Of a DNA stretch of 64,000 nucleotides, positions 10,734-20,790 are shown piece by piece. The translations under genes were made by a program, and so were the position numbers. Within the stretch, counting starts at the first letter, position 1; every line of letters begins with the position of its first letter. Origin of the DNA: Orthonyx spaldingii (Eukaryota > Chordata > Aves > Passeriformes > Orthonychidae); contig VZTJ01002496.1 in assembly GCA_013397795.1 (NCBI GenBank), positions 396,542 to 460,541 on the forward strand, read 5' to 3'. The notes below the pieces were generated by a model. The model searched no databases and was not told the origin of the DNA. It was given only the letters and a program-made list of their open reading frames with translations.

Positions 10734-12493
10734 TGCTGTCAGGATAATGAGATTTCCATTTCTAAGCGTCCTGTGCTACCATCCAAATCACATCTGCATT
10801 CATGTACACACTCAACAGGAATTATTCTCCCTTCCTGCATCAAAAATCCCATGCCACGCTCAGCTGGAACCAGCTTTCCCCTGGGTTAGTGCTCAGCTCA
10901 GGACTATTATCAGCCCTGGGTTGTTATTGCTATGTATTTAAACAGGCATTGAAGGACATTTGCAACTCTTGGTGCACAAGGCTGAGGGACACTGGGTGAC
11001 ACTGGATGACACTGGATGAACTATTTGTGCTTATTAATAATGTCTAATAAATCCTCCTTGCACCAAGGGTGCTCCTACAGTGGTGATACCACACCCAGTG
11101 ATGGTTCAGCATGGAACTCAAATTGCTGCTGCAGAAAGAATTGTTTCCAGCCAGGACAGAGGCGAGAGACAATAGCAATGTCACCAGAAAAGCAAGAGCA
11201 ACAAAGGAAATGATGGTCACGAGGTCTGGCAGTGAAGCCACCACACTGGTAGTGGCATTTGGTACAGCCCTGTGACAATCCTCAGCTCCCAGTCTGGACT
11301 CCAGCACAGCCCATCTAACGAGAGGCGTTTCAGCCACTTGCAGCTTGTTTTAGGGTGAGGCTGCTGTGTGAACCTGAGCTTTAGGTGACCTCTCATGATG
11401 CCATCTCCACAATCTGCATTTTTATCCAAAAAACTCAGTGCAGCCTCTCCCTTTGCTGGCTGCCAGGTCACCTGGCTGTCACAACACCCTCCAGGAGAAA
11501 CCCATGCCTTGGCTGACTCGAGGGGCTTCAGATTGCATTTTGTTCCAGCTGTCTCACTCAAAGAGCAAAACTTTTTTTGTTCTGGTATCTGATGTATTAA
11601 ACATGAAAAAGATGGTGGTTGTTATTATGAAATTGCAGCCTTTTCTAGCTGTAAGTTACCTTAAAATTGGATCTGAGCTAATACAATTTCAAGGAAACAT
11701 TCTCTGCTGTGATCTCCAACACCAGCAAGAGGCCAAACACAAGTTACACATCCTCTTTTGTGCTCCTCACAGTATTAGCCCAATTTGCAGAACAAACACA
11801 TTCAACCCTCTGCCCTCGGGCCGTGACCCGTGAATAACACTGCTAATGGGATTGTGCTCCACACAAAACTCCCGCTGGATTTGATGGAAGCCGCTCCACC
11901 TCCCGCCTCCTTCCCACACACGCTCTGCCATCCCTGCCTCTGAAAGGCACCCGCGGTCGGAAGAGGGAGGTCTGAGCCGCAGCGATGCCTGATCCAACAG
12001 GGTGCTTTGACCTGCCTTTTCTTTCTTTAGCAGAGGTGGAAAAGACAATTTTTTACACTTATAAATTGTGTGGCCACGCCAAAGGGGCCCAGGCTTGGCA
12101 GGAGTGGGAAGGTTGTACCATTCTGAGTTTTCTACGGTTTACACTATTTTGCAATCCCACTCAAGTAACGTACTCTAGCTCCACTTGGTCTTTGATGTTA
12201 AATTTTTGATTTACCAACATTTGCCATCAAAATGAGAACTCTATCATCAGTTTCTGCCCTTGTTTCCTTTCTTCCCAAAGGCAGCCTCAGATTATTGCAT
12301 CCAGAGAAAACTGTGAAAGCTACAAAGCTGGGAAAATGTTTGATGCTTGTCCTCACATGGAGAACCTGGTGCCCTAAAGGTTTATTGGATTCTATATATT
12401 TATCAGGCTGGTAAGAGGATATCCACCTGCTTTATCTGATGTTTCCCTGAAAAGATGAGGGGATCCAGACAGAGATTTATTCTGTTTATAGGA
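10734..12493. other. Unassigned non-coding sequence between two mobile elements
   Basis: I see no gag, protease, polymerase or envelope frame, which argues against a provirus. On the minus strand 11,337-11,044 is open for 97 codons and contains a hydrophobic run near IISFVALAFLVTLLLSLASV. A one-membrane-segment protein is possible, but I see no family motif. Otherwise nothing is recognised. Confidence 0.45.
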
Positions 12494-12785
12494 CAGAATC
12501 ATAGATTTGGAAGAGTTGGAATCACAGAGTTGGAACCCACAGGGACCACAGATTCAGCTCCTGTCCCTGCCCAGACCCCCCACCAAGCCCCCCTGTGCAT
12601 CCCTGGCAGTGCTGTCCAAACACTCCTGGAGCTCTGGCAGCCTGGGGGCCGTGCCCATTTCCTGGGGTGCCTGGGCAGTGCCCAATACCCTCTGAGGGAA
12701 GAACATTTCCCTAACAACATATCCTTAATTTCCCTCACCTGCTGCACGACAGCAGCAGCGTTGGGAAGGGAGCTCTGAAGAGCTC
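12494..12785 (-). mobile_element. CR1 LINE 3' fragment (minus strand), diverged subtype
   Basis: Starts with the reversed tail AGAATCATAGATTTGG and a second tail-like unit AATCACAGAGTTGG, then a CR1-type 3' region (CAGGGACCACAGATTC, CTCCTGTCCCTGCCCAGACC). It ends near the block that other CR1 subtypes carry around CCCTCACCTGCTGCACGACA. Confidence 0.75.
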
Positions 12786-13380
12786 CAATCCAGGGAAAGA
12801 CTATTGCCTGCACTCGATCAGGACAACCATAATATCTTTTTTATTATCGTTATTATCACAAAAAGAAGCTTGATTTATAGACCTTATGCTAATTTAAGGA
12901 ATGGAGCTGGCTTGGGGCCACAGGACACAAATCACTAGGCGGCTTTAGGCACTGAGTTATACATGATAACTGCTAAACCCACTTAGCAGAGGCTGATGCT
13001 GACGTTACTTCTGTTATCAGAGCTGCAGTCACTGGGAACAGGAGTTCATTTTTAAAACAGATCTTTTTGTTCCTTTAGGCTGGCTTGAAAGGCAACTGCT
13101 GCCCCTATAGGGAAAACCGAGAAAATCCAGCTTGGGAATGAAACCTGTGCCCTCCCCAGGTGCCAGCACGACAGGAGCACAGAATCCTCAAACTGCCTGT
13201 TGGCAGTGACAGCTCCCAAAATCAGGCGAGGTGAAGGACAAATACAGAGTGTGATAAGAAAAAGCCTCCAGGATGGGATCGGAGCAGGAAGGAGAGCTGC
13301 CACTGGTGACTGCAACGTCTCTGGGCTCAGCAGAAAAGCACACAGAGCTTGACTGGGAGCCTCCAGGTATCCTTTTGCTC
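12786..13380. other. Unassigned non-coding sequence
   Basis: No repeat recognised. A minus-strand frame of 124 codons (13,426-13,052) runs into the next LTR and shows no family motif. Confidence 0.5.
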
Positions 13381-13386
13381 CTGCCC
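13381..13386. repeat. Target-site duplication CTGCCC, left copy
   Basis: CTGCCC directly precedes the second solo LTR and recurs at 13,777-13,782. Confidence 0.75.
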
Positions 13387-13776
13387 TATTGTTTTCCTGT
13401 TTCCTCAATGGGCTCCTCCAGGCCACCGAGTCTAGCCCCCGAAGCTCCCGGCCCCGGGAGCTCCGATTCCTGGGCCGGGCGGTGGCTGCTCCAGGCAGGT
13501 AAAGACAGTCGTACTAGTTGCGTTTATCAGAGTCTTTTATTCTCCCTCACAGAGGGAAAAACCGATAACCAGACGTGTTATGGACAACGTGGCCAGACTG
13601 ATCCAGCCCCCTTCTCGCCTCTCTCCTTTATCCCTCTCTCCCTGGAGGGCAGGGCGAGAGGCCAGCCAATAGACAAGTGACGAGCCCGTGACATTTGGCC
13701 AGTCCTGGGTGAACAGGGGAGGGATAAGTGGAATGCAGAGCGGTGAGTGGCCAGGCCAGGCCGGCACACTACCACA
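13387..13776 (-). mobile_element. Solo LTR of the same retrovirus family, copy 2 (390 bp)
   Basis: It aligns along its whole length with 10,322-10,727, with scattered substitutions and small indels. The minus strand starts TGTGGTAGTGTGCCGG. The outer 3' edge reads GGAAAACAATA, so the usual final CA has decayed. GATAAA (13,632-13,627) and AATAAA (13,541-13,536) keep the promoter and poly(A) signals. Its own duplication, CTGCCC, differs from that of copy 1, which shows two separate insertions. Confidence 0.87.
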
Positions 13777-13782
13777 CTGCCC
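13777..13782. repeat. Target-site duplication CTGCCC, right copy
   Basis: Matches 13,381-13,386 exactly and abuts the LTR end ACCACA. Confidence 0.75.
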
Positions 13783-14778
13783 CTTGGACACCATGAAGGT
13801 GACATGATCTGGAGCTCAGTGGCCTGGCACAGGGGGACGGATGAGTTTTCCTCGGTCTCCAAAGGAGGTGACTTGAAGATGATCTGGAGGGATCATCCTG
13901 TTTGTCAACTTGACATCAGGTTAAAGGGGAGCATGCCCTCCTGCTCTGCTCTGAGGAGGCCATGGCTGGACACCGGGACAAGTCTGGGGCTCCAAGGCAT
14001 CTCCAAAGCAAAGCGAGCCTGGGGACACCCTGGCAGGGGTGGGTGGCAGCCAGAGAAAGCAGAGAAGCTGTGGGAGCTGGGCTTCCACAGCCAGAGAGGA
14101 GGAGGCAAAGGAGGATCCAATGACCTCTCCTTCTGCTCAGAGACATCTTGGAGACATTTGGGATGGGCTCTGCTCCAAGTGGCACAGCTGCACCACGGGA
14201 AGCCCCAGCCAGTCCCAAGGAAACAATTCTTATTCTTACAAATTTACTGTTATGCCCTTTGCCCCAAGAAATCTGCCTCTTCCCAGCCTCTGCCATGCTG
14301 CAAGCTCAGCCCTGAGCACCAGCAAAGCTATTGCCTCCTGTTCTCCCAGGATCTCAGCACGTTGCTTGCAGAATAAACCTGCTGGCAAAGTGAATACAGG
14401 GAGCATCCACAAGGTAATCTTCTCTCTCGAAAGCCTGGAGCTAATCAGGGTTCCCTGAGTTACTGCAGAGACACAGCACTGCTAAAATCCCACCTTGGTG
14501 CTGCTGATTTCCCACAGCAAGCTTTCCTTCTTCTCCTAACTCCTGCCTGGAGATGTTACTGAGTTTTAATGACTCAATAATTAATGTCTTTTGGGCTGCT
14601 GGACCTGCCCAAGCACACAGGCTCTGTCTGCAGGGAGGAGGATGCAGCAGTGCCGGCTCCGGTCCAGGCTCATCTGAACCCTGCTGCTGTGTCTGGAAAA
14701 CCCTTTTGGGGATAAGCACAGGTTTTCCAAGGAAACAGGCACGCTGAGACAGGCAGCACAACAACGATCCACATACAC
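13783..14778. other. Unassigned non-coding sequence
   Basis: A 209-codon plus-strand frame spans 13,747-14,376, starting inside the LTR. It has no recognisable motif and codon use is not distinctive. I treat it as chance in GC-rich DNA. Confidence 0.45.
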
Positions 14779-14782
14779 ATGT
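14779..14782. repeat. Possible 4-bp target duplication ATGT, left copy
   Basis: ATGT precedes the LTR and recurs at 15,671-15,674. With four bases, and with the exact LTR edge uncertain by one base, chance is possible. Confidence 0.45.
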
Positions 14783-15670
14783 GTCATGATCCGATTATTA
14801 GGTTCTTAGAAATACCTCTGCCCGAATTAAGGTGCAAACGAGACCATGTGCCAGTCAATAGTATGGGTTTTATTTGATAGTAAATATGAGAGAGAGAGAG
14901 AGAGAGAAAGAGAAGAGAAAGGGAGGAAAAGGAAAAAAGGCTGAGGGGACAGAGAAGTGACAGAGGCAGAATAAAAGAGTATCACCACTCCGTGGGTCCC
15001 ACTGGCATCCTGATGATTCTCTCCTGCCGGTCTTCTTGATGGTGAAGGTCCCCCAGAAAGCACAGAGTGCCCTGGGTTAATATACCCTCAAGCCAGGGGG
15101 TGATGTCTAGGCATGTCCCTGGAGTTTGCCATTGTCTCTTGCAACAGACTTTGGATCTGTTGCATCACATGTGGTCCTGTAGTGCAAGGCATCCGGGGGG
15201 GCACCTTGGGGGGTCTTTGATGGTCTCAGCTGCCTCTCACGTGAAAGTCCCGTGGATTTTGGCCTGTGGGGTTGGGTTTCACACAGCTGGGCCAGTTTGT
15301 ATAGTTGAGGATGGATGTTCAGTACCTCTGGCCAGAGGTTATGCCACACACCCAAAAATCTCCACTCCCCCACTGCACTCAGTTGGGGGGGGGAAGTTTG
15401 TAAGCCTGGCTTCTGTGAGCTGTGTTCCCCCCCACCCCAAACTCAGCCGGGCATGATTCTCTCAGCGCAGCTGGTGGCTTTGGCTTTTTGGAGATGCACA
15501 CCTTTTCCCCCAGCCTTGTTTGTTTCAGGTGATTGAACAAAAGGGCTTTCCCTTTATCTAATCAGCAGTTTGACTTTCAGTCCAAAGTCCCAGTCTTCAG
15601 GGAGGCATCTCTGGTTGTTGCCTTTTGTAATATCAATGTTTGAGGCATGAATTATTTTCAGTCCCTGACA
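14783..15670 (-). mobile_element. Solo LTR of a second, unrelated endogenous retrovirus (about 888 bp)
   Basis: The minus strand begins TGTCAGGGACTGAAA and ends GGATCATGAC(A). The ends form the short inverted repeat TGTCA/TGACA typical of LTRs. On that strand a TATATTAA box lies at 15,084-15,077 and AATAAA at 14,874-14,869, in the right order. An (AG)n tract sits just upstream of the poly(A) signal. A possible 4-bp duplication (ATGT) flanks it. It has no similarity to the two shorter LTRs, and no retroviral gene lies beside it. Confidence 0.72.
14888..14907. repeat. (AG)n microsatellite inside the LTR
   Basis: Ten AG units followed by purine-rich GAAAGAGAAGAG sequence to about 14,940. Confidence 0.9.
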
Positions 15671-15674
15671 ATGT
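15671..15674. repeat. Possible 4-bp target duplication ATGT, right copy
   Basis: Directly follows the LTR end CCCTGACA. See the left copy for the uncertainty. Confidence 0.45.
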
Positions 15675-15949
15675 CAACGTTTATTTATTCACACTTCATG
15701 TCGGGGGGAAAAAAGCTTTTGGAACGAGCAGCACTGGCATCGTGGGAAAAAGCAAGGGCTGCAGCACGTGAGGTGCAGTTTCAGTAGGAATTTCAAAGCA
15801 AATCTGATCCAAACTCCTGCCATGGCATGAGCACAGTGACACTGGTGGCCCCGTGGAGCTGCTGCTGTGACACTGCTGTCCCTGTCACCTTGTATCCCCT
15901 GTGACCCTCCGACACGGCCAGGGCGGCACCGTGCCCTCGTCAGGCAGGC

Positions 15950-16400
15950 TCCTTGTAGTTGTCCCAGCGAAGCGCACGCTGGTATTCCAGGGTCGATGAA
16001 AACCAGCTGCTCCACGGCCGGTGCTGGCAGCGGCGCCAGCCCGGGAACGCCCGGCGGGGTCGGACGGGCCTGGCCGGGAGCAGGCGCTCGCTGCTCGGGA
16101 GCGGAGGCAGCCCGGAGCCAGGGGCCGGGGAGGAAAGGGGCTGAGGGGGCTGGAGGGCCTGGCAGCCGCCATTCTCGGGAAATACAGCATTGCTGGAAAC
16201 AGCTCTTTTCCCCAAGAGAAGCAGCAAACCCCGTTAGCAGCGGGGGAGAGGGAGGACAGGAACACCCGCCGGGAATGCTGGAGGAGCGTGTCGCTCGCTG
16301 AAGGGGCCGGGAGCGGCGATATCTGCGGCGGGACACCTGCGACCATCAGCTCCATCCGGCTCCCGGCTCCCGGCCCCGCGGCTGCTCGTCATCTCCAGCC
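15950..16400. promoter_or_regulatory. Orphan CpG-rich block, possible promoter
   Basis: CpG density jumps here (about 20 CpG in 16,000-16,150) against a CpG-poor surround. No recognised repeat causes it. On the minus strand a TATA-like GGGATAAAAGC lies at 16,422-16,412. It is followed by several ATGs and an open frame of 215 codons (16,336-15,689), which is rich in Pro, Ala and Arg and matches no family I know. A GAATGGCGGC near-match to the YY1 element lies on the minus strand near 16,170. It may be a real promoter, a distal CpG island or an eroded first exon. Confidence 0.4.
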
Positions 16401-17894
16401 CAGTGTGCGCTGCAGCTTTTATCCCACAGCCGTTTTGGGGATCCTCTGTCATCCCTTTCATTACGCCATGGGAAACGCCTGGCATGGCGCTGAAGGAAAT
16501 GTATGGATCCACTGAAGGCACGGAACAGCAGTGCTGTTGCTCGGCTGTCCTGTTTCTGGTCCTGAAGCCCAGGGACACGTCCAGGCCCCCAGACCCTGGG
16601 GAGAGCAGTGTCCAGACCAGCTAGGACACTCCACTTTCAGAGGGATGCTCCAGGCAAGGCAATGACAGCCTGTGCCTCTGGAAAACCCACCAGTCCCAGC
16701 TGGAACACTGCTGGCTTGTTTTCTCCTTGGAATTGTCTCATCTTCCTTGTTTTACCATCTTCCACACTTCCTTTTCATTCTTCTCTCTTTTTCTGCTTAA
16801 GCGGAGAAATGTTTTTTGCCCTCCCTCCATTAAGAGTTTCAGCTTTTACTTCCAATTTTGACGCATTTTCCCCCAAAGACATGTGCTATTTTAATTAGAA
16901 GCAATCAGCCATTAGAGCCAGATTAATTAAAGGAATGAGTTTAGGTATTCTAATGATCTGAAACAATCTTGCATTCATAATGCTGTTTGTCTGCAACACA
17001 TCACTGCTTAATATCAGTGATCGGAGAGGATGACGCCACCTCGCCATTAATCACTGCTTGAATAACAAAGTAGCTGAATTGGAATCTCCTGCATCCTTTG
17101 GAAACAGGGATTTTGGTCTCTTTTCCCATTTATACTGCAACTAACAGCCCTGCCCTGCAGTTCCTTAAAGCCACAGCACGTGGATTCATTGTGCTCTTTG
17201 CTTGACTCCATTAATCATGTATTTAATTCTGATTTTTCACTCTTCTGCCTTGTTCTTTATAGCCCTTGTCACCATCAGGGGACAGGGACAAAGCCCCGTG
17301 GGACTCTACACATTTGGAGCAACGACCTCTCTGGCTGTTTCTATTTCTAAGGCTTTTAAAAGCATCACAGTCAGCACAACCCCATCAAACATCAGGGTTT
17401 GGTGTAAAGACACTGAATTAATGATGTCATACGGGGTCAAAATGGCACCAAAATTACATCACAAAGGCACTGAGTTGATGATGGTGTTTGGTGTCAATGG
17501 TATCATGGATAAAGGCACTAAATAAAAGATGCAACCAACAGAAATGATGTCATAAATACCATCAGTGAGGAAGTGATGTCATCAAGTGATGGCATAAATG
17601 ATGGGCACAGGGTTATTGCTGCACTGAAAGATGGACCTGTGGTGAGTGAGGTAAGATGAAGGTAATTGAAATTTTATTGAAGTTGGTTTAATATTAGTTC
17701 ATTAATAAATATCAGTGTGCTAATAGTCAATCTACCTTTCTAAATAAAAATATTTCTTCAAGTGAAATTTCATTAATTTAGGGATTATTGATCAATGCGT
17801 AATGATTGTGACCTATTAGCATTTCACTGTTGATCCATTCACATTGATTCTGATTAATCAATAAAGCTCCAGCAGGAGAAACCCCCAGCTGAGC
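16401..17894. promoter_or_regulatory. AT-rich block dense in homeodomain-type and TGATGTCA motifs
   Basis: From 16,890 to 17,055 there are TTAATTAG (16,891), ATTAATTA (16,922), TAATGATC (16,951) and ATTAATCA (17,046). From 17,660 to 17,860 there are CATTAATT (17,771), TAATGATT (17,800) and GATTAATCA (17,852). In between, TGATGTCA occurs three times (17,422, 17,545, 17,574). The pattern resembles a developmental enhancer, but AT-rich DNA yields TAAT cores by chance. A 107-codon frame (17,202-17,525) crosses it and shows no family motif. Confidence 0.35.
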
Positions 17895-17985
17895 TCATCC
17901 AGCTGCAGCCCTGCCATGGGCAAGGACACCTTTCACTGTCCCAGGCTGCTCCAAGCCCCGTCCAGCCTGGCCTTGGTGCTGGCAC
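17895..17985 (-). mobile_element. CR1 LINE fragment (minus strand), no tail
   Basis: Contains CCTGCCATGGGCAAGGACAC and the phrase CCCAGGCTGCTCCAAGCCCC, diagnostic of the last 150 bp of CR1 in reverse complement. The terminal tail is missing or decayed beyond recognition. Confidence 0.85.
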
Positions 17986-19744
17986 ACTCCTGGAATCCCC
18001 CCACACTTGGGGATTGGTTGTAGCCAGGCAGGAAAGGCTGTTTGCAGGAACAGAAGTGGCTCAGCAGGGTTAAGCCCAGGCAGCAGCTCGAGACAGCTAT
18101 TCCTAAGCCTCTTGGATGGCCGTTTGTCATTCCCGCCAGGGAGGTCAGGCTCCCAGGGAGCCGATTTGCACAGCGTTCAGGTTCATTTTATCTGCTGGAA
18201 ATGCCCATCCTGGGGGAACATCCCCGGAAAGGGGGGATTCATTGTACGACCACCCCAGGGAAGTGTCAGCAACATTAATCCTGTTAGAGCATGAGTGAGG
18301 TGGGATGGCAAGAAAGGACAGCTAGGAAGGAAAGAGCACCCTGCCAGAAAGCAGGAACCCCCTTAAGGAATGTCCCTGTCTTGATGGCATTGCACAGGGG
18401 GAGCAAATGGAAAGATAAATTGGGATTGCCAAACCCTCGTAAGGCTCCACTGCCCCAAGGGAGATGCACCTGCACCCCCATAAGCCTTCCCTATTCCTTG
18501 ACTCTTCTTGATGCAACTAGGCTCATGCAAACCAGCCTGGTCAGCCGGGGAAAAACCAGAACAGAGCTGCCAGTATTAAATCTACTCACAAATAAATCCC
18601 TCCTCAGAGATAAGGGAATCAAAGCTATTGGCGTCTGGGCTGTCCCAAGCACCTCTCCCTGGATTTCTCCACAACCCTTCTCCAAAGCCATCCTCTTCCA
18701 TCTGCATTTCCCTTCCTAACTACCAAACAGTTTGCACCAGGTGAAAGCTGTTGCCTGGATCCTGGGGTCAAACAAAACTTGTCCACTCTTCACCAGCACT
18801 GATGAAAATCTGTGAGGAGCTGCAGGTCACAGCAGACCTTTAAATAACTTCCAAGCTGGCTCTAAATTCAAGTTTTATTACACAGAGAATTTTCTCTCAG
18901 AATGGCTCAACTCCATTTTTGGAAAGTGCAGGTTTTGATAACTCTTTACAGAGACCCAAGACACCATTGTTTCACTTGTCCCAGTGCATAAATTACTATT
19001 TATTCAAGCTTAATTCTTAATTTTGCTTGGTAATGTCTGCCATCACTTATTGCTGGGGATAAGTCATGAGGGGTTTTTTCACATTTTGTTTTGTTTACAT
19101 GCCAAGATCAGCAAAACACGTCTCTTGCTCAGTGTTACTGCGACACACCAGTACATCCAGTCCCTCCCATGTGTATTGTCATCCTGCCATGCCTGGGAGA
19201 GGGTGAGCTGGATGTGTGGCTCTGCTATCTCCACGATCTGCTGGCTGGCAACCACCCTGGTGAGATAACAAATGCCTGAAATATGGGAAAAGTTTTAATC
19301 AGACCTTGTGGATCTTCCCACACTGGGGAACAGCCCTGCAGGAAACCAGGCTCAGCACAAGCAGCGACCCTTCTGTGGCCACCACGAAATGATTTTGACC
19401 TTTTGGCATGGAAAAAAACCCCAGTTTTGTATTAGAATTCACAATTTGTGAAGCACAATGTTTGAAATAGGTGTTAGTGGTCACGGAGCAACATTCGAAT
19501 CTCCTTCTATCTGGATGGTGACACCCAGGGTTTGCTCCCGAGATAAATTGTCCTGTGACTTTATTTGAACTGAGATTTTTTTAGTAACAGTTGACTTCTC
19601 ACATCTCCAGAGCTGACAGAGAAGGTGAACTGAAGCCCAAGTAGAGGTCCTGCAGAGTGAAATAAAGGCAGATATCAGAGTTTGCTCCAACACTGTACAC
19701 TCTGGTTTTGGGGATCTTGGGACAGGATGTGTTTATCCCAGTCC
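17986..19744. other. Unassigned non-coding sequence
   Basis: A 142-codon plus-strand frame (18,291-18,719) and smaller ones lie here, without recognisable motifs. No repeat was recognised. Confidence 0.5.
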
Positions 19745-19895
19745 AGGATCATGAGGGAATTCTCCCCAGTGTCCCATCTAACCCTGGCCTCTGGCAGTGG
19801 GAAGCCAAGCCCACTTGTCCTGGCACTACGTGCTCTTCTAAAAAGTCCCTCTGTCTTTCTTGTATATTTCCTTTAGGTACTGGAAGGCTGCCAGA
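19745..19895 (-). mobile_element. Diverged CR1 fragment (minus strand)
   Basis: It lines up with 1,010-1,130 of this window: GTGTCCCATCTAACCCTGGC, GCAGTGGGAAGCCAAGCCCA, then the CTTCTTGTATATTTCCTTTAGG-type stretch and TACTGGAAGG. Substitutions are frequent, so it is an older copy of the same subtype. Confidence 0.78.
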
Positions 19896-20017
19896 TGGAT
19901 TTAGGAGAAGAACTCACAGCCTGCTACACCTCACCAGCTCCGAGCAAGCCACGCTGATGAAGGAATTTAATATTTTTGGGAGTGCTACATACGCTCAGAA
20001 GGGCTCAGGGTGGCTTG

Positions 20018-20517
20018 TTTGAGGCCACACCTCGAAGGCTGTGTCCAGTTCTGGACCCTCCCAGCCAGAGTCCTGGAGGGGCTGGAGCGTGTCCAGGGCA
20101 GGGAACGGAGCTGGGAAGGGGCTGGAGCCCCAGGAGCGGCTGAGGGAGCTGGGAAAGGGGCTCAGCCTGGAGAAAAGGAGGCTCAGGGGCCCTTGTGGCT
20201 CTGCACAACTCCCTGACAGGAGGGGGCAGCCGGGGGGGTCGGGCTCTGCTCCCAGGGCACAGGGACAGGACAAGGGGAAACGGCCTCAGGCTGGGCCAGG
20301 GGAGGCTCAGGTTGGACGCCAGCAGCACTTTCTCCATGGAAAGGGTGCTCAGGCCTTGGCAGGGGCTGCCCAGGGAGGTTTGGAGTCCCCATCCCTGGAG
20401 GTGTCCCAGGAAGGCCTGGACATGGCACTCAGAGCTCTGGGCTGGGGACAAGGTGGGCATTGGGCACAGCTGGGACTCGAAGGAATTTTCCAGCCTCAGT
20501 GATCCTGGGATTCTGTA
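20018..20517 (+). mobile_element. Young CR1 LINE 3' end beside a CpG-island promoter
   Basis: A plus-strand, 5'-truncated copy of 500 bp that is nearly identical over most of its length to 45,217-45,765. It ends with GATCCTGGGATTCTGT at about 20,516. The CpG island starts about 20 bases later, so the insertion sits on the upstream edge of the promoter. The frames of 153 and 289 residues here are CR1. Confidence 0.95.
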
Positions 20518-20654
20518 AAACACAGTGAGCAGCCCCCGTGCGCCCCAACCTGTGCTCGGCAGTGGGGGGCTGCGGATCCCCCTGCGAACGGGAATGCGAC
20601 TGGGAGCGGGGATGGGAGCGGGACCAAGCGGGGCAGCGCCCCCGGCACGGGCAC

Positions 20655-20665
20655 AAGATGGCGGC
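20655..20665 (+). promoter_or_regulatory. YY1 binding element AAGATGGCGGC
   Basis: Exact match to the long YY1 consensus, inside a CpG island. The orientation supports plus-strand transcription. Confidence 0.75.
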
Positions 20666-20682
20666 CGGGATGATACGGCGGT

Positions 20683-20688
20683 CACGTG
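20683..20688. promoter_or_regulatory. E-box CACGTG
   Basis: Palindromic USF/MYC-class site in the context GTCACGTGGC, 18 bases after the YY1 element. Confidence 0.6.
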
Positions 20689-20750
20689 GCGCGCGGTGCC
20701 GCCCGCCCCGCCCGCGGCCGCCACACGGGACCAGGAACGGGACACGGGAC

Positions 20751-20790
20751 ACGGGTACTGCGAACGGGACCGGGGTACTGCGAACGGCAC
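20751..20790. repeat. 20-bp tandem duplication in the inferred first exon
   Basis: Two 20-bp units (20,751-20,770 and 20,771-20,790) differ at only three positions. Both contain GGTACTGCGAACGG. The flanks (GGGACACGGGACACGGG) are also repetitive, and a GGGAC array lies at about 20,930-20,950. Confidence 0.85.

Noticed and set aside
10322..13776. A 3.4-kb provirus with two LTRs
   Set aside because: Each LTR has its own target duplication, and no purine tract, primer-binding site or retroviral frame lies between them.
13747..14376. A 209-codon plus-strand frame
   Set aside because: It begins inside the solo LTR and runs into unassigned DNA with no family motif.
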